A stretch of 64,000 bases of DNA, taken from positions 2,159,001 to 2,223,000 of the forward strand of contig JAIQDT010000106.1 in the NCBI GenBank assembly GCA_021521415.1. The letters run 5' to 3'. The notes under the pieces were generated by a model. The model saw only the letters and a list, made by a program, of their open reading frames with translations, was not told the DNA's origin and searched no databases. The stretch is from Bidens hawaiensis. Its lineage: Eukaryota; Streptophyta; Magnoliopsida; Asterales; Asteraceae. Each line of letters begins with the position of its first letter. Position 1 is the first letter of the stretch. A program made the position numbers and the translations under genes. Positions 63,166 through 64,000 of this stretch are shown here, one piece after another.

Positions 63166-63796
63166 TGCTTGCTCATGTTTCCATGACATAAAATTTCAAA
63201 ATAACAATGACAAAGGCCTGGGACTTAAGGTCTTATCGAAACCTGACTCTGTGACTAAATGGGGTTTTCTCGCATTAGTGGTTTCCTCTAATTTGATGGT
63301 GTTCCTAGGTGAGTCAGGTATGAAGCGTCAATATTAGCATGGGCGGTTGGCATCTCGTTTAGATGAGTCTATATGGAGCATCAAAATCAATATAAATGAT
63401 TGACATCTCGTTTCAAAAAAGTGTATTCAAATATTGGAGGTGGTTCCAAAAAAGACATATTTTAAGCAACAAAGCCATGAGCCCATGAACATTGTAAGCA
63501 AATCTTTAGAAGGAATCGAAAGGGTGGTCACCGCTACCAAACCCCAACCGCATAAGATATGGTAAATGCACATAAGTTCGCCCCCACCACTTGAATCCCT
63601 AGAATATCTCAATTTTAAGGTTGACAAACTATTTTTTCTTTTTATTTTTACACACAAGGATTTATACCCGAACCAGAAATTTTAATAAATTTTAAACTTG
63701 TAGATTATAGTAAGCAAACGGAGTGTTTATAAATCAGGAAAAAACTACATCATTGTAAACAGGGCCGGCCCTAGAGTAGTAGTGTAGTGTGAGTCG
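63166..63796. other. MYB upstream region
   Basis: No gene is recognised. Around 63340-63420 the phrase GTTGGCATCTCGTTT recurs as GATTGACATCTCGTTT about 60 bp apart. CAGGGCCGGCCCTAGAG at about 63760 resembles hAT-type MITE ends and may be the left end of the palindromic element that follows. Confidence 0.45.
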
Positions 63797-63849
63797 GACA
63801 CCTGGCCGAGGCCCGTGATTTTGTGGGGCCAAAATTTATTATACACACA

Positions 63850-63887
<38 letters not shown>

Positions 63888-63940
63888 TGTGTGTATAATA
63901 AATTTTGGCCCCACAAAATCACGGGCCTCGGCCAGGTGTC
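63797..63940. repeat. Perfect palindrome with 54-bp arms around an AT microsatellite
   Basis: 63797-63850 and 63887-63940 are exact reverse complements (starting GACACCTGGCCGAGGCCCG). The 36-bp centre is almost pure (AT)n. The arms would form a very stable hairpin. Perfect identity implies recent origin, probably from a MITE or an inverted duplication. Confidence 0.9.
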
Positions 63941-64000
63941 GATAGTGAATATAAACAATTGATTTGCTTAATCAATGGTCAACAAAAGAAATGACATTAT

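Noticed and set aside
1..64000. tRNA, rRNA or other structural RNA genes
   Set aside because: I looked for tRNA-like cloverleaf words beyond primer-site complements and found none I could support.

Overview
The window is nuclear DNA of a flowering plant. A dicot of the daisy family (Asteraceae) is my best guess, from recalled resemblance of the retroelement proteins; the sequence itself only shows a plant-type ZIP transporter, an R2R3-MYB of the dicot anthocyanin type and plant LTR-retrotransposon lineages. Host genes sit only at the two edges. The last exon of a ZIP metal transporter (696-1001, +) is on the left. A three-exon R2R3-MYB (63025 down to 61503, -) is on the right. About 60 kb of nested retrotransposons separates them.

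Layout. 1-1470: ZIP intron carrying a small hAT-type MITE, last exon and 3' flank. About 1472-9405: a decayed Tat-like Gypsy element (+) interrupted by the 5' half of an Athila-like Gypsy element (about 3814-7975). 9406-10310: host-like sequence with a probable solo Copia LTR. About 10310-60369: element C, an old SIRE/Sirevirus-type Copia element on the minus strand that has lost its 3' end and has been cut by four later insertions. These are element A (13381-23987, +, TSD ATGAT), element B (25231-37602, -, TSD AAATG), element D (41057-53205, -, TSD CCTTT) and a solo Gypsy LTR, E (53372-55534, TSD ACGCA). 60370-60525: a 13-bp minisatellite in which C landed. 60526-64000: the MYB gene and its upstream region, which ends in a perfect 54-bp-arm palindrome.

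Elements A, B and D belong to one SIRE-type family: LTR, tRNA-iMet primer site, hairpin-rich leader, gag with two CCHC knuckles, pol (PR-IN-RT-RH), long spacer, an extra third ORF, polypurine tract, LTR. C is a diverged relative with the same plan. A has two LTRs of 429 bp that read as identical and open gag and pol, so it is a very recent insertion although its ORF3 lacks its N-terminus. B is riddled with stops. D has open pol, a frameshift in distal gag and a duplicated 3' end.

The two most interesting signals are these. (1) All four SIRE elements, including diverged C, keep a strong splice donor at the same place inside gag (GAG|GTAAGT, GTATGT or GTAAAT) and a branch-point, pyrimidine-tract, AG acceptor exactly at the start of pol. 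Both are in phase 0, so splicing would give an in-frame Gag-Pol that skips the gag stop; the frameshifts in B and D lie inside this predicted intron. A second acceptor sits just before the ORF3 start. (2) Arrays of short CpG-containing hairpins (GGCGAAGTTGTC and GGCGAACTTGTT with their complements) occur next to the TATA box in the LTRs, in the leader and upstream of ORF3 of the A/B/D family, and again in the unrelated Gypsy LTR E. Family C has its own hairpin word (TTTCGCTTCGCATG and complement) at matching internal positions.
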